Shown here piece by piece: positions 10,501 to 21,755 of a DNA stretch of 64,000 bases. Positions within the stretch are counted from its first letter, which is position 1; every line of letters starts with the position of its first letter. Source of the DNA: Clavelina lepadiformis (lineage: Eukaryota > Chordata > Ascidiacea > Aplousobranchia > Clavelinidae); contig NC_135244.1 in NCBI RefSeq assembly GCF_947623445.1, forward strand, positions 5,146,001-5,210,000, given 5' to 3'. The translations under genes and the position numbers were made by a program. Below the pieces are notes generated by a model, which worked only from the letters and a program-made list of their open reading frames with translations, was not told the DNA's origin and searched no databases.

Positions 10501-12809
10501 TTTCTTTGGATGATGTTAGTTGTTAAAAAATGCAGAACGTTTTGGCTGATGAAATGGTTAATTTGAAATTTACAGGCTCACTTGGTGACCCCCATACAGC
10601 GGATACCGCGCTACAAGCTGCTCCTTGAAAATTATCTTAAACAGTTACCGGATGATGCTGTTGATAGAAAAGAAGCAGAAACAGCATTGGATCTCATTGC
10701 GGATGCAGCAACTCATTCAAACGACACGTTAAAAACCAACGTAATAAATTATATTGAATCATTTAAATATAGCATTACCTTAGACGTGGATATAAACAAT
10801 GACAACATATAGCCGGCAAGTTATATAGTGGATGAATTCAACTAATAAATGAGTTAGACTTAAGCGTGATAGCTTCCTCTGATTTAAAATCTAAGTAAAA
10901 TCTAATGACATAGGAACGTCAAAGAGAACTTGTAAGAAAATTGCTTGATCTAGAGAATGTGGATTTCGACATTACAGAAGTATCTAGAAATTTGCTGAAA
11001 GAAGGGTCGATAATCAAGCTAGACGATTGGGAAGATAAACAATACGAAAGCTACCTTTACTTGGTATGTGAAACCAGTAAGATGTTGGGTGGATAAGTAT
11101 GTGAGATTAAAATTGGGACGCAATTTTCCTTTACATATATATTGGAATATTGCATGGAATATTTCGATTGAGGTCATGCTTAACCCAATAACTTGTCTAT
11201 ATTCTCGTCTTCTTGGTTGTGTTCTTTCAGCTTAGTGACATGTTACTCGACTGTGCTCCATTGCGCAACCTTCCACTCAATAAATCGTACAAAGTTCGAG
11301 CTAGAATTGATCTCAGTGGAGCGCAAGTTTTTGAGGTCAAACCTTTTGATTCATTTTTTGGGTTTTGTGTCCATGGAACAAAGAAATCTGTCGAATTTGC
11401 AACTAAGTAAATAAAAACATTGTTTCTTAATATTTAATGGTTGCTTATCTAACGATTACTTGAAATGGTTGAATGATTTACTGATAAGCTTATAACACGA
11501 TGCTTTATACAAACAAAAATGTTTCAAAATTCAGTGAAAAGTTTGGAAACGTTCCTTTCCATTGTATTTTGCATTAGAACTTGTGAAGAACGTAATAACT
11601 GGATAGAAGCTATTGATAAAGCAATTCTTGAATTCGAGAACAGACGAAAATCTTTTAGAAGGTCAAAAAGTTTTACAGACGGAATTGAACCATTTTCAAA
11701 CACTTCCAACAACTCCCCCAACATCAAAGATGAAGAGATAGGAAAAAAATGTCCTCGTTGGATAAAAAATCGAGAAGCTTCAATGTGTATGACCTGCTCG
11801 ATACCTTTCAAGATCTATCGGCGTAAACATCATTGCAGAGCTTGTGCAAAGGTGACTAATATTATAGTACATGGTGTCTGCATGAGATATGCATAAATTC
11901 TCTTGGCAGTCAGATCAAACCGATATATGCGTAATGAATCAATCAGCAACTTTTTCTTATTATCGTACACGTAACATAAACAAATTGTTATACTCTAAAA
12001 CAGATAGTCTGTGATGACTGTAGCAAGCATGAAGAATATCTTGAGTATATCCCAGAAGAACCTCAAAAAGTTTGCGCACATTGCTGGAAAATCATAAGCG
12101 AAAGAAACAATGTAATTTCATGAATGAATAGGCTACTACTTTCTGTACCAATAACATATAGTCAGTATTGAAGACTCTTCATAACCACAATTTTTCATCA
12201 GTTTTCTCATAAGATTTTATGTTTTGCTTTTGTGTTTTGAAACTAACATGAACATTTCAGGTTGACGCTAAACAGCTTGCGAAGAATAGTTTGTTGGCTG
12301 ACTTCGTGTATTTCTCTGAGTATTCAAACAACAAGAAGAGTTGCAGATGCTGGTGCCTTGTTCCTCAAAACGAACTGAAACTTTACGTATTCAAGGCCCC
12401 TAGGGTTTGTACTACCTATATATTTCTGTCTAACATACATATAAACTATCATAACTATCTTTTACCTGTACCCGCTACTTATTACATTGCTGTCAATCGT
12501 CACCTAGAATATTTGTTATGCATATAGGACATCAAAGCTAAAAGGATAATTGATTTGAAAGATTCTCAAGTTTCCTGCTACAACGAATGTGAACAAAGAA
12601 AATATTGCTTCAGACTAGAAACGGAGCAAAATCATATCTTTCTGGCAACTGAAGACAAAGAGCTTGCCCAAGTTTTGTTGTTTGTGTTAAGTGAATGCAC
12701 CCAAGGAAGACATTTGCATAAAGAAGACCTAAAACATATGGCGAGCATGGGACTTGCTTTGCCGTCGCCCACATCTGCTATGAGGAGTTTGTTTTACACA
12801 AAAACTTAG
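7596..12809 (+). CDS. FGD-like: FGD-A: GBP-helical-like module + DH-PH-FYVE-PH, Cdc42-type exchange factor, complete
   Basis: Thirteen exons: 7596-7659, 7784-7845, 7965-8180, 8266-8430, 9886-10034, 10241-10430, 10576-10740, 10914-11063, 11231-11406, 11578-11851, 12004-12111, 12261-12404 and 12528-12809, giving 714 residues. The N-terminal module (about 22-105) has YEENM and AHKES motifs like GBP/atlastin helices. The DH domain (about 150-335) has the signature TPIQRIPRYKLLL. PH1 is about 345-470. The FYVE finger (about 505-573) has all eight cysteines and RKHHCRAC, but WIKN replaces WxxD and RACA replaces RACG. PH2 is about 578-690. FGD proteins activate Cdc42 at membranes; that activity is inferred from the family. 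The ATG follows TTACAG at 7589-7594. This is the most divergent complete member of the array. Intron 4 (8431-9885) is the longest. Confidence 0.88.
8431..9885. other. Long intron 4 of FGD-A with minus-strand open frames
   Basis: This AT-rich intron has TTTTA repeats (about 8595-8630) and AATAAT repeats (9300-9365). On the minus strand two adjacent open frames, 9339-9554 (71 residues, lysine/glutamate-rich and coiled-coil-like) and about 9155-9297 (47 residues, starting MRRKFIETESL), have similar composition. They could be the fossil of a nested gene or element. Nothing identifies it. Confidence 0.3.
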
Positions 12810-13800
12810 CGAAACATTGACCAACATATATTTTCACTCATTCAGAAAAAAATATACAGTAGCCTATATCAGTTGGTTTTAGTGTGTAGAATAAAGCATA
12901 AAACTTTGCTTTTGCCCACGCTTCTTAAAAACTGTGTTTTTTATGCCAAGCGTTTGATAGGTGTATATACCTTTTTTCTGATTGTAATTCGATTTTTCAG
13001 CTGTATTATATCAACTAATTTGCCAAATTATGGGCCAGTTTATTCGAAGCAGAGGCTTGAAAAATCAAAGTCAAACCTTCAAAAAAACCGAAGTTTATGC
13101 TTTCTTTATTTAGTTGTATGTAGTGAAATTACTAAAAAAACAATTACTCCAAAAATCTTACATGGGGCTCCCAAAAATTGTGCAAATGGATAATTCCCAA
13201 AATAGAAAGCAACACCGGTCATGTTGCCCTCTGATTGGTCTAATAAGGTTTTTCAAAGCTTGACGTACAAGTCCAACTTTTTCCATACTCAAGGTTTAAC
13301 AGGCACTAAATGGTTGACAAATTTTCGGTTCAAATCTTTACTCACTTTCCCGTCAACTTGCCTTTTTTCAAGACTTTTTGGTTGAAAATTTTGATGATTA
13401 TCGAAACTAGGCGATATACTAATACGTACATTTTCGACTGGAGAGATTTTAACCTCATTTTTTGTGGATTCGTAAGTATGAAGAGTTTGGTAACTAACTA
13501 CCACTGATAGATTTGCTACAAACCTTTTAATAAGTTCATAATTAATAGTGGTTAATCATATATTCACTTGCGACCTCACCAAGAAGAGTACCTATATTCC
13601 ACATACTAATTCTGTATGACATAGAATCTTTTTGCAGTAGAAAACTACACTAGCCTAAATGCACCCGATCCAAACATATTTGTGGTTAGTAGTTGTACAC
13701 TTGTACAGTAAACTATAAATGACCTCTAATTATGCTAAGTACGTGAGGTTTTATCAACACATATTATATGGTGATGAATCAACTACACAATTAGAACCGC
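12810..13800. other. Intergenic region downstream of FGD-A
   Basis: No gene is supported. AATAAA occurs near 12889 and may serve FGD-A. The open frames at 12873-13193 and 13289-13507 have no motifs and overlap on both strands, so they are treated as chance. Confidence 0.4.
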
Positions 13801-13809
13801 GACGGTGCC

Positions 13810-14312
13810 TTATTTAGGCCTACCTTATTTTCATCGCCAAAAAAGAGGACAATTTCGCCAGCAGGTACAATGCAAATAGAGTTTTACGTTTAAAGAATTT
13901 ATCACATGTTTTTGAATAACTATACGCATATGCACAAGTAATGCATTCAGCTTCAAAATCATTAGTCCTACGTCCTTTTCTGAAACAAGGATACTTTTGC
14001 CGCAGTTCATCAGAAAACACGGTGTTCCTCTTTGGCATTATTGCTTAGCTTTATTTAGATTTTATGTTTGTCTAAATTAAAACAATGATAAGAAAAATGA
14101 TTAGACTTCAAGCTGTCGCTGAAAAGTCACTTGACTCGACTTAGGCCTCATGCCGAAAAGTCACAGAAACATAATTCTGCTGAAAATATAAGCAAGAAAG
14201 CGCAAAATGCAAAAAAAGAAGGACATTTGGGCATTTTTCAGTGTCCTCGGAGGACAATTCATTTTTTTTAGAAAAGAGGACAAATCCTCCTAAAAGAGGA
14301 CATATGGTAGCC
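13810..14312 (-). mobile_element. hAT-type transposon 5' end fragment with a short transposase remnant
   Basis: Read on the minus strand, the region starts GGGCTACCATATGTCCTC, rich in GTCCTC repeats as in some hAT ends. About 270 bases further in comes an open frame (14038 to 13820) starting MPKRNTVFSDELRQKYPC, with a later CITC. That resembles the start of hAT-type proteins (F...KYPC...ECxxC), but the rest is degenerate. The end of this fragment is the insertion site of the P-type element: the sequence GGTAGCCC resumes after it at 19363. Confidence 0.55.
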
Positions 14313-14688
14313 CAAAGAGATTTAAACACATGAGTAGAAACTTCTCTTTTGCGCATGACGTCATGTTTGTTTCTTTTATTCTCTTGGAGCATATTCTACT
14401 TTCTCCACGGTCACGGTTCACTACATAACAATAAACATGCAGACGACGACAATGATTTTCAGATCTGTTTGCTGCTGGAACAGATTAGTCTTATTATTAG
14501 GGTGCAGTTGTTGGGATCCAATAGGTGTTAACTTTAATTGAAATTAATTAATGAAATCAGGTGAGAGTTTTAGGTTCAGCAATTAACTTATTTTCAGTTC
14601 CTTGAACTGATAATGCTGCTGTTTTGTATCAAGGCATGGCTTAGCCTACTTGAGTTGCGCGGGAAGATTTTTTCGTTCACCACATTTA
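14313..14688 (+). repeat. Left terminal inverted repeat of the P-type element
   Basis: Runs from CAAAGAGATTT to CACCACATTTA and matches the reverse complement of 18987-19362 almost base for base. The differences I see are GTTGTTGGGATCCAATAGG against GTTATTGGGATCCATTGGG and a few single bases. Confidence 0.9.
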
Positions 14689-14869
14689 AGGTGAAAAATA
14701 AAATGAATGGATGAAAAATTTAGATAGACCGAGTCATATTGTATTGTTTCATCTGCGCATAAAATTTCGCTCCACGCGCAGAATAAAAACTTTACAGATT
14801 AAGACTCAATAGTACAGTTCTTATGTTGCAGGCTTTAAGTTATTGAAATAAGCTAAATAGTCTGAAATA

Positions 14870-17526
14870 ATGGCAAATTTGTGCTGTTTACCAATGTGCA
14901 ACAACAGGTCACCTGCCGTGACTCTGTTTAAGATACCTTCGAGAAAATTTGTAAAAAAGGAGAAGGAGAGACTTTTCTTGTTAAATGAACCAAATTTCTT
15001 GTTGTTAGAAATGCAAGTTGTGAACTTTTTCTCAAGGAAAGTGGTCAGTGCAGGAGTTGTTGTAGTGTAGATGAAAAAGAGGGACGGCTCAACCAGAAAA
15101 GGCTAAATTATTACCATATGGTTAAAGATCAACCTTTAAAACGATCAGCGCAGCCAACATTTAACCTACCATCTCGAATTACCTCCACCTTTACTGCTAA
15201 TGAAATTTGGTGATATTGCACTTCGTAATCCTATTAGTAATAGTCTCATTCGCAAGATTGTCAGTGTCAGTAGCTGTGCTTTTTACAATTAACTATATGT
15301 AGATTGAGCAATGCCAGAAGATAGAAATAAAACAGTATTATTTAAGATAGTCTTGTTGTTATGAAGTAATTCTTTATTAGCATTAGAGAATTAGAAGCTA
15401 AGGTTTCGACTCTGTTAGCTGATGATACGGTGCAAGTGGAGGTAGATAAAATTATGTCAGATGACATGACAGCCATTGTTAAAGCAGGTATCATACCGAT
15501 TACAAAGCTGGTAATCCAGAATATGTTACTTATAACTATTCTAATGAAGCTACAAATGTAATGTGATGCACCTACACAATGCATATAACTCAGTCTTTTT
15601 GTGTCGTGTGTTTTTGTGAAGTTTACGTTAATATCATACATTTTTTTAGCTCAAGATGAGGATAAAATTGATAACTTCTACTCAATCTTTTGGAAAGAGC
15701 AGCAAAAGCTAAATAGTATGAAAAGAAATGGGGAAAGATATCACCCTGAGTTAATAAAGTAGGTTTAGGTCTCCTTGAGTAATAAACTACTGAATAACTA
15801 CTAAGTTCAGAACTGAACTACTACTGAGTAACTAAGTTCAGTTGACCTCAATTTTTGTTTATTTCGTAAAAGCGTGCTAAAATCAACCCTTGCAATTTTC
15901 TTTATAGGTTCTGTTTGAGTCTAGCTGCTAAAAGTAAAAGCGCCTATGAAGAATTACGACAAAGTGGCATTTTACGACTACCAAGCTCACGCACCCTAAA
16001 TGACTATCGGTAGCGTATGGGTTCTGTTCTCTGCAATTTGGCTACTACAAGCTAACTACGAGCAATTGTTTCACTTGCTCACTTTTGTACTGTTTTCAGA
16101 AACGTTTACTGCACTGCACCTGGCATTCAAGATAATGTTTTAGAAGAACTGAAATCCAAAAGTCTCAGTCTAGCATCACATGAACGATTTCTCGTTATAT
16201 CAATCGATGAAATGAAAGGTGAAACTTTTCTTGGAATTTTTAACACTATTAATCACACTGTGTAAGATTCTTATTCATGCTTTATGACAAAACAATGACA
16301 CAAGTTACTGTATATGCACAAGATATAACCTGTTGCTTATTTTGTTTACAGTGAAAGAAAATATTGTGTATAATGCAGCAACAGACCGAATAATAGGATT
16401 TGTTGATCTGGGTGTCGACAGACAATACAATAATGAAGCTCCTGCCACACATGCCCTACAATTTTATGGTAGGAGTATCCTCAGCAATTTTTCCCGGCCT
16501 ATTGTTTTTTATGCCACCAAGAATACAAAGGCATTTCACTTGGTTAGCATGTTCTGGGAAGTGGTTGAATCCTTGGCCGGATGTGATTTTACAGTCTTAG
16601 CACTTGTTGCTGATGGTGCATCCTGCAACCGAAAATTGTTCCAATTGCTCAATAATTCCAATTTGACCGTCCCCTACAAGTGCATTAATATTTATCAGCC
16701 AGAAATGCCTATTTATTTGATTAGTGACCCTCCACACTTGCTGAAGACAGCCTGTAACTGTGTGAGATCCAGCCGTCCAGGTGGAGCTAGAATAATGAAG
16801 TACAATCAACATTTCATTTTGTGGAAGCATTTTTGCCATGTTCCCTACCTATTTGAAAGTTCAGAGTTGAGAAGTTGCAAGTTGACTGATGGCCATTTTT
16901 CCCATAAGAGTTACGCAAAAATGCGGGTTTGCTATGCCGCACAATTGCTCTCTGGAACTGTCTCCAGTTTAATGAAGAGTCGTGGTGGAGAAGAAATGAA
17001 GATGAGTGCGTGGTTTGCTGGTTTGATGAATAAGTGGTTTGACCTCATGAACACCAGATTAAATTATTCATACAACCCTGACTTGAAACCATATACAACG
17101 ATTGATGATCCTCGTCTGAAATGGCTTAATACATTCCTTTCAGAGTTAAAACAATGGAAAAGCAGTTTAACTGGGTCCGTTTCCGAACAGTCAAAGCAGT
17201 TTCTGAGCCATCAAACCTACGACGGTTTAGTTTCCACATCCATGGCCATTGCTGAATTGGTGAAATTCTTGTTGGAGAACAGCCCAGAAGGTTCATACGT
17301 CTTAACTAAGCGCTTAAACCAAGACCCATTGGAGGCCTATTTCGGTCATATGAGACAAACTGGCCGTCGAAATGAAGTGCCTGATATTCACCAATATGCA
17401 CAATTTGAAAATGTGATAATGTGCAAAAAGAATATCAAGTCACTTAAGGGGTCAAATGTAAATCACGTTATTGACTGGAAACATGGTGATGTTTGCGATG
17501 ATCCAATGCCGAAGCGAAAAAAATAA
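14870..17526 (+). CDS. P-element-like transposase (THAP9/P type), C-terminal two-thirds intact
   Basis: A THAP-like start at 14870 (MANLCCLPMCNNR, then FKIPSR) is followed by a poorly resolved stretch with an AVPTIF-box-like SAQPTFNLPSRI near 15149. The clear exons are 15381-15487 (coiled coil), 15650-15758, 15908-16009, 16100-16218 and 16352-17526. They join in frame. Motifs: RYHPELI, SAYEELRQSGILRLPS, then SIDEMK at the 16218 junction (first catalytic aspartate region), VDLG, VADGAS, SDPPHLLKTACNC and DPLEAYFG, all in the order found in P-element and THAP9 transposases. It should cut and paste this element. The THAP C..H half is not seen in frame, so the N-terminus may be damaged or spliced in a way I could not resolve. 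Confidence 0.8.
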
Positions 17527-17633
17527 CTTGATTTCGAGTGTTTTGACAGTCTGCTTACAATACAGTAACACTTAATCCTTCTTGAGCTAAAACTGACGAA
17601 GTACATGTAAGAAGACAACTATGTAATGTACAT

Positions 17634-18850
17634 TCATTTTAATGATTTTCTCAGACTTACATTTTGATCAGAGGTTACATGCAGTACTGAATTTAAATGA
17701 TTGGCTTTTTGATAGCATCTAATCTTCACGTAAAATTTACATATTTTCATGCACAATTTTTGCAAACATTCATCAAAAACAAGATTTTCAAATATATCTT
17801 TTATGTTACAAACACTCAAAGAAGACATGCAACTTTCCATGATGTGCTCCTTTATGTCTTGTTTCCTAAAGACACTTTCTACATACATCAACAATTTCAC
17901 TAGTGATTTCGCTGGAACTGTAAGATGTCCATAATTGTTATTATTTAAAGCGGAAATCAAGGAACTATTAGTGGTTTCATTACTATAATCAGTTAAACAA
18001 GACAATAGATCTATTTCTCTCGGATTTATACAGCGCTTAGTGAGTTTCTGCAAAATATAACCACCTATGTACTGAATTATGAATTCTTCGTCTCGGGTTA
18101 ACTTGTGTAATGTCAAGTGTTTCCCCTTTTTGTTGTGTGCAACAGTGGTAACGTGTGATAAAAATACATCAAACAATTTTCGTGTTAAACATAGTGACAA
18201 TTTTCTTGGCAAGAAAAATAGTGATGGGATGCACGTAATTCCATCACAGGAGAATTTATGAAACAGTTCATCCGGTGAACTGTACGAAGAAAATAGCTTC
18301 ATAAAATAGTTAACCGCATCTGCAGTTAGATCTGTTTTAACGCCACCCACTGTTTCCCACCATTCCATCAGCTTTTCTCTTGTAACATTATTGCAAGAAG
18401 ATTCTGCAAGACAAGTGTAAAATTAAGTTTGTTTGATTTTTTTAATCGGAATCTGCCAATGATAGAGCTCAAAATGAAATAAGTTTCAAACAAAAAACAA
18501 ATATACCGTGAGCAGTTTTTTGATGAGCCAGCAAAGTTTCATTACTTGTGCAGTTATGCAAACATTGTCCACATCTGCAAATAAATATTTTCATTATCAG
18601 ATTAAATGACATCAATATATCAGTACAGTATTACTTCAAATACTCGTTACGACTTACATTAATTTGTTGTTTTGCTTGGCTGTTTATTATAAATTGGCGA
18701 GAACGTACACTCTGGGTGACCGCCATACAGGACAAGCTCAACAGCAGTTGGCTAATTGATTAATAGGCATATCGTATCTTACATGAAGTTTGCTGCATCG
18801 TCTTCTGGGTCACAATCTATTTCAATAATTAACTTCAAGTTGACATCCAT
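17634..18850 (-). CDS. Accessory C2H2-finger protein of the P-type element
   Basis: Three minus-strand exons: 18783-18850, 18507-18574 and 17634-18403. The phases fit exactly and give 301 residues. Exon 1 is acidic (DCDPEDDAANF). Exon 2 is one C2H2 finger: C-x2-C, then H-x4-H (CGQC ... HQKTAH). Exon 3 is helical with LTRDEEFIIQYIGGYILQKL at its centre. The YIGGY/LQKL motif resembles a helical region near the C-terminus of invertebrate P-type transposases, but here it sits in a separate opposite-strand gene. Its role is unknown; binding of the element's ends or partnership with the transposase is an inference. The start ATG lies in a copy of the inverted-repeat sequence. Confidence 0.7.
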
Positions 18851-18900
18851 TAGATCCCAACAACTGCACCACAATAACAAGATCTGAAATCAGACTTTCA
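18847..18900 (-). repeat. Subterminal copy of an inverted-repeat segment
   Basis: On the minus strand, CAGATCTTGTTATTGTGG followed by TGCAGTTGTTGGGATC repeats a shortened version of the terminal repeat (CAGATCTG ... AGGGTGCAGTTGTTGGGATC). It is a possible extra transposase binding site and overlaps the start of the accessory gene. Confidence 0.6.
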
Positions 18901-18986
18901 GTAGCCTATTTTAATGACACAACACCTGCAACATAAGGCCTATGCTAATGAGTAATGAGTTTAGTTGCTAATTGCCTGGTCGAAGA

Positions 18987-19362
18987 TAAATGTGGTGAAC
19001 GAAAAAATCTTCCCGCGCAACTCAAGTAGGCTAAGCCAAGCCTTGATACAAAACAGCAGCATTATCAGTTCAAGGAACTGAAACTAAGTTAATTGCTGAA
19101 CCTAAAACTCTCACCTGATTTCAATTATTAATTTCAATTAAAATTAACACCCAATGGATCCCAATAACTGCACCCTAATAATAAGACTAATCTGTTCCAG
19201 CAGCAAACAGATCTGAAAATCATTGTCGTCGTCTGCATGTTTATTGTTATGTAGTGAACCGTGACCGTGGAGAAAGTAGAATATGCTCCAAGAGAATAAA
19301 AGAAACAAACATGACGTCATGCGCAAAAGAGAAGTTTCTACTCATGTGTTTAAATCTCTTTG
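18987..19362 (-). repeat. Right terminal inverted repeat of the P-type element
   Basis: Reverse complement of 14313-14688, ending in CTCTTTG just before the target duplication GGTAGCCC. Confidence 0.9.
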
Positions 19363-19498
19363 GGTAGCCCTAGCCTTATTGTTTGACTTTTCGAATTTTA
19401 CCAATAGACAATTTACTAATTGATTGTAGTTTTTCGTCTTGATCCGAAAAAGAGGGTTTCTCTCTTGTAAATAGCATTCACTAGCCTATGTCCTATAG

Positions 19499-19835
19499 AA
19501 GGCCTCGCCAACCCGCGGCTCTTTGCCCGGTATTATGCGGCTCTTTCGTTCATATTGAACCTCCAAAAGAGAGCACATTTTACCCATTTTGGGCAGATAA
19601 GTAATACAAAAAAGTAATCTCTTCTGGCTAATGTTCAATTGATATTTGCTAAATAATGACTGTTTACATCAGATGTCGACCCAGAATAAAGATGATGAAA
19701 CCGAAACAAAATCTGATGCAGTATTATGACGTAATAAGAAAAAGCATCATAAATCATAATGTGTATGTTGTGGCTCTTTGTGGCTAACACAGTAAGAAGT
19801 GAGGCTCTTAGTCTCTGACTGGTTGGCCATCCCTG
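19499..19835. mobile_element. hAT-type miniature element, about 337 bases
   Basis: The ends are AAGGCCTCGCCAACCC and GGTTGGCCATCCCTG, imperfect inverted repeats of the hAT kind (CAGGGATGGCCAACC). The flanks TCCTATAG (19491-19498) and CCCTATAG (19836-19843) form an 8-base target duplication with one mismatch. The interior repeats GGCTCTTTG-like words and has no coding capacity. Confidence 0.75.
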
Positions 19836-19843
19836 CCCTATAG

Positions 19844-20458
19844 TGTCTTACAGCGTCACATCTTCTAACGTGGCGGGAATGTATGAACGCCCTACTTCAA
19901 TTTTAGCGAGATTTTGATCACTCAACTGTGTCAAATTAATTGTAAACGACGATAAATACAGTGAACCTCAATTGTATCGAGTATTTGAGCATTAAATCTA
20001 CTTTGGTCTATATTTCCTAAACACTACATGAGGACCAGATTATATTTACGGCCCAAGACACGTTAATTTGCTCCAGGGCATTTAGAAAACAGCGTTTGCT
20101 AAATAATGGTTCTCCAAAAGATACTAAAATATGATCAAAAACGTCAGAGTAGACGCGTAGACAAAAGTGTTTATGGTCAACGACTTGCACAGGGCTTTCT
20201 AATGAAAGGTAAGTCAGGTGCCAAAAACCTGCCATTGTTAAAAAAACTTACTCCGAACAGAAGAATATAAAAACGAATAAATGCGGGCTAATAGTAAATA
20301 AACCTTATAGGTAGACTATAGAGTAAAGTGTCTGATACAGTCAACTTTGGTCACATACTGCAGCTGGTGTACTGCGAAATGTAAGTAATATACCTGAACA
20401 CATTTCTGACCTGTACATTTCGCAGTACACCTGAAGAATAAAGCTTATGCTTGTGAAA
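19844..20458. other. Region between the transposons and duplication unit 1
   Basis: Contains a possible orphan plus-strand exon: an open frame from ATG 20106, basic (RQSRRVDKS), running to the good donor AAAG|GTAAGT near 20208. No partner exon is recognised. A perfect 18-base hairpin (20366-20431) is listed separately. Confidence 0.3.
20366..20431. repeat. Perfect 18-base inverted repeat with 30-base loop
   Basis: GGTGTACTGCGAAATGTA at 20366-20383 is exactly complementary in reverse to TACATTTCGCAGTACACC at 20414-20431. It lies about 28 bases before the left edge of duplication unit 1. Confidence 0.85.
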
Positions 20459-21193
20459 GCTATTCAGAGAACTTTGTAATGAACATAACCCTTCTTGTTT
20501 CGTTCTTGTCTTGGCCTATACTTATTATCATGGCATCTTGAATATTAGATATTCTTTATCGCTTAACCTAGTTTTGATTAAGAAAGTTCATATACGATTG
20601 TGTGTGATTTACTTAGTTAGAGAATAGAGAAAATTGTTGATTAAATGTAACCAAAGCTTATATTATTGGTCGGGAATATAATTGTACTTACACAACAAAA
20701 GAAATAAAACGTTTTACATGAAATGCGCTTTTACTGAAGCTACTTCATCTGATTGTAGCTGGCATGAAATAATAGGTTGGCGTAGACTCGTAGAGTCGTA
20801 GACTATAATAAGATAAATAAAAATAAACCAACTATAATAAAGGCAGAGATTAATTGCTTGTTAAACATATTATTTATAAGCTTATAGTTTGTGAGCTTGG
20901 ACTGCTGGTTACTTGACCGTATAGCTTCAGGTTTTAACTCATAATGGTAGCAATAATGTATGGATGATTTTAAGGTGTTAGATTATGCCAGTGAGTAATA
21001 TTTGCAGCGTTGTTGTGTTTATTTAGTCGTGCCTTGTCACTGCTCACAATCTGAGACTGTTGAAAGCAATTACCTACAAAACACAAGTTTTTACACTTTC
21101 CGAAGAGGAAAGAAGATACGAAAACATTGACACGTTAATTGCTGTGGTCTAGGTTTTAACATCAACGATCAATCACCCGAATCTTCTTGTCAG

Positions 21194-21755
21194 TTAACCC
21201 TATTCTAACTAGGCTTGGCTTCTCCCGCACACTGTCATAGCAAAACGTGGCGTACAGTTGCATTGATTGCTGTAGAAACTTGAAATTTGGTGACTTTTCC
21301 TAAAAAATGTTCAGCTATCTGTCAATGTTTGTTTGATAAAGTTGGATTTTGTAATTTTGAAGTTATTGCGATATTTTCATAATTTTTCTCTGCTTTGCTC
21401 TGCTCTCCGCATTGAAGCGTATTACTCATTTACGCACCAATAACTCGACTAACTAGTCTCTTTCCTTCTCTTCTCGCGGTCAGCTGGTTTTCCGCACAGC
21501 GGGGACGCGGCGTAACAAGAAGAATTTCTAGAAATGTGTCACTTTTAGAAATACTTAATTTACACAAAATTCACTTTCTTTAGTTTTACAATTATGATGT
21601 ATACAGGAAGCCAGATGATTTTTCTACTAACCTGTCAAAATCCGATCAGTTTACGACGTATAGTTTTCTAGTAATTAACGATTGAAAATGTGTGTGCGGG
21701 GTCGGCCACACCTAGTTTTTTAGTAAACTCGCAAGCCTGGTTAGGATAGGGTTAA
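21194..21755. mobile_element. piggyBac-like miniature element
   Basis: TTAA at 21194-21197 and 21752-21755 encloses ends CCCTATTCTAACTAGGCTTG and, reversed, CCCTATCCTAACCAGGCTTG (18 of 20 match). TTAA targets and CCCT ends are typical of piggyBac. The inside has no transposase frame. It lies in the segment missing from unit 2. Confidence 0.8.

Larger units (their letters stand above)
14313..19362. mobile_element. P-superfamily DNA transposon, about 5.05 kb, with two convergent genes
   Basis: Bounded by inverted repeats of 376 bases (14313-14688 and 18987-19362), nearly identical, with only a few substitutions and small gaps seen. The ends begin CAAAGAGATTTAAACAC; a terminal CA also starts P-element ends. 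GGTAGCC is repeated at both flanks (14306-14312 and 19363-19369), a 7-8 base target duplication as expected for the P superfamily. Inside are a plus-strand THAP/RNase-H-like transposase gene (14870-17526) and a minus-strand zinc-finger gene (18850-17634), which meet tail to tail with 107 bases between stops. The very similar ends suggest fairly recent insertion. Confidence 0.85.

Noticed and set aside
12873..13193. 106-codon open frame downstream of FGD-A
   Set aside because: Low-complexity composition, no motif and no splice sites consistent with an added FGD exon; FGD-A already ends where FGD-C and FGD-D predict.
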